DNA from: an uncultured Oscillospiraceae bacterium | GTDB lineage: Bacteria; Bacillota; Clostridia; Oscillospirales; Oscillospiraceae | Direction: 5' to 3' | Assembly (NCBI GenBank): GCA_900756575.1 | Contig: CAAEKQ010000180.1 | Span: 1 to 13,000, forward strand | Length of the DNA: 13,000 nucleotides | Part shown: in pieces, positions 12,858 through 13,000 of the stretch | Position numbering within the stretch: the stretch's first letter is position 1 | Layout: each line of letters begins with the position of its first letter | The notes under the pieces: model-generated | Seen by the model: only the letters and a program-made list of their open reading frames with translations | What the model was told of the DNA's origin: nothing | Databases searched by the model: none | Translations under genes and position numbers: made by a program

Positions 12858-13000
12858 ATGATGGGGGTTGTGCTGCCTGTGGTGGCGTTGGCGCTGGTTG
12901 CACTGATCGGCTGGCGAACCGGAAAGATCAAAACACGCAAAGGGCAAGGGAAGCTGATCGCAGCCTTTTTGGTTGTATGGATGTTGCTGTCGGCGGTGGA
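12858..13000 (+). CDS. Membrane protein of unknown function (3' end outside window)
   Basis: The first 47 codons of a gene that continues past the window. ATG at 12858 has AAGGAGGA (12843-12850) seven bases upstream. The residues visible give two hydrophobic segments, VVLPVVALALVALIGW (about 4-19) and LIAAFLVVWMLLSAV (about 33-47), joined by a short very basic loop, RTGKIKTRKGQGK. By the positive-inside rule this loop is cytoplasmic. No family can be named from this fragment. An overlapping ATG at 12851 in another frame gives a Gly/Cys-rich implausible peptide and was not chosen. Confidence 0.7.
   Translation, partial: MMGVVLPVVALALVALIGWRTGKIKTRKGQGKLIAAFLVVWMLLSAV

Noticed and set aside
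12719..12940. Longer N terminus for the HEAT-like protein
   Set aside because: It would overlap antisense the divergent membrane gene, its ribosome site and its promoter, and has no HEAT-like content; the GTG at 12718 has a usable ribosome site.
1..13000. CRISPR arrays, tRNA or rRNA genes, transposases, phage genes, defence systems
   Set aside because: None were found on either strand; all large frames are accounted for by chromosomal housekeeping or envelope proteins.

Overview
The window looks like chromosomal DNA from a high-GC, probably spore-forming gut Clostridia of the Oscillospiraceae type (Flavonifractor, Lawsonibacter or Oscillibacter-like). This is an inference from GC-rich coding sequence with Gram-positive ribosome sites and sigma-A promoters, an LtaS-like lipoteichoic acid synthase, a ytqA/mnmL-type radical SAM protein, a large LplA-type sugar-binding lipoprotein and Spo0A-like boxes. 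No phage, plasmid, CRISPR, rRNA or tRNA signature was seen.

Left part, plus strand (1-4618): the 3' end of ftsZ, a YhfC-like membrane protein, the tRNA wobble-uridine enzyme MnmL, and a solute-binding lipoprotein with its own clear promoter. ftsZ and the YhfC-like gene each end in an intrinsic terminator that stands directly against the ribosome site of the next gene, so the three genes are separated by attenuation points and not by visible promoters.

Middle part, minus strand (4624-9803, transcribed right to left): a small XRE regulator, then comEC (DNA-uptake channel), then a 112-residue N-terminal stump of a flavin oxidoreductase with promoter and terminator still present, then a GC-palindrome-bearing intergenic repeat region, a ZIP metal transporter and a secreted DUF3089 hydrolase.

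Right part: a divergent intergenic region (9804-10040) separates the XRE gene from a lipoteichoic acid synthase family gene (10041-11900). It carries two exact Spo0A-type boxes 20 bp apart, the second forming a perfect 16-bp dyad. After the LTA synthase terminator comes about 380 bp of AT-richer DNA with several small repeats and a perfect hairpin, then a small HEAT-like protein (minus strand) and, divergently, the first 47 codons of an unknown membrane protein that runs off the window.

The window is mostly housekeeping and cell-envelope genes. No complete new defence or mobile system is visible. The parts that deserve a second look are the Spo0A-like control region, the broken flavin enzyme with intact control signals, and the two repeat-bearing intergenic regions.
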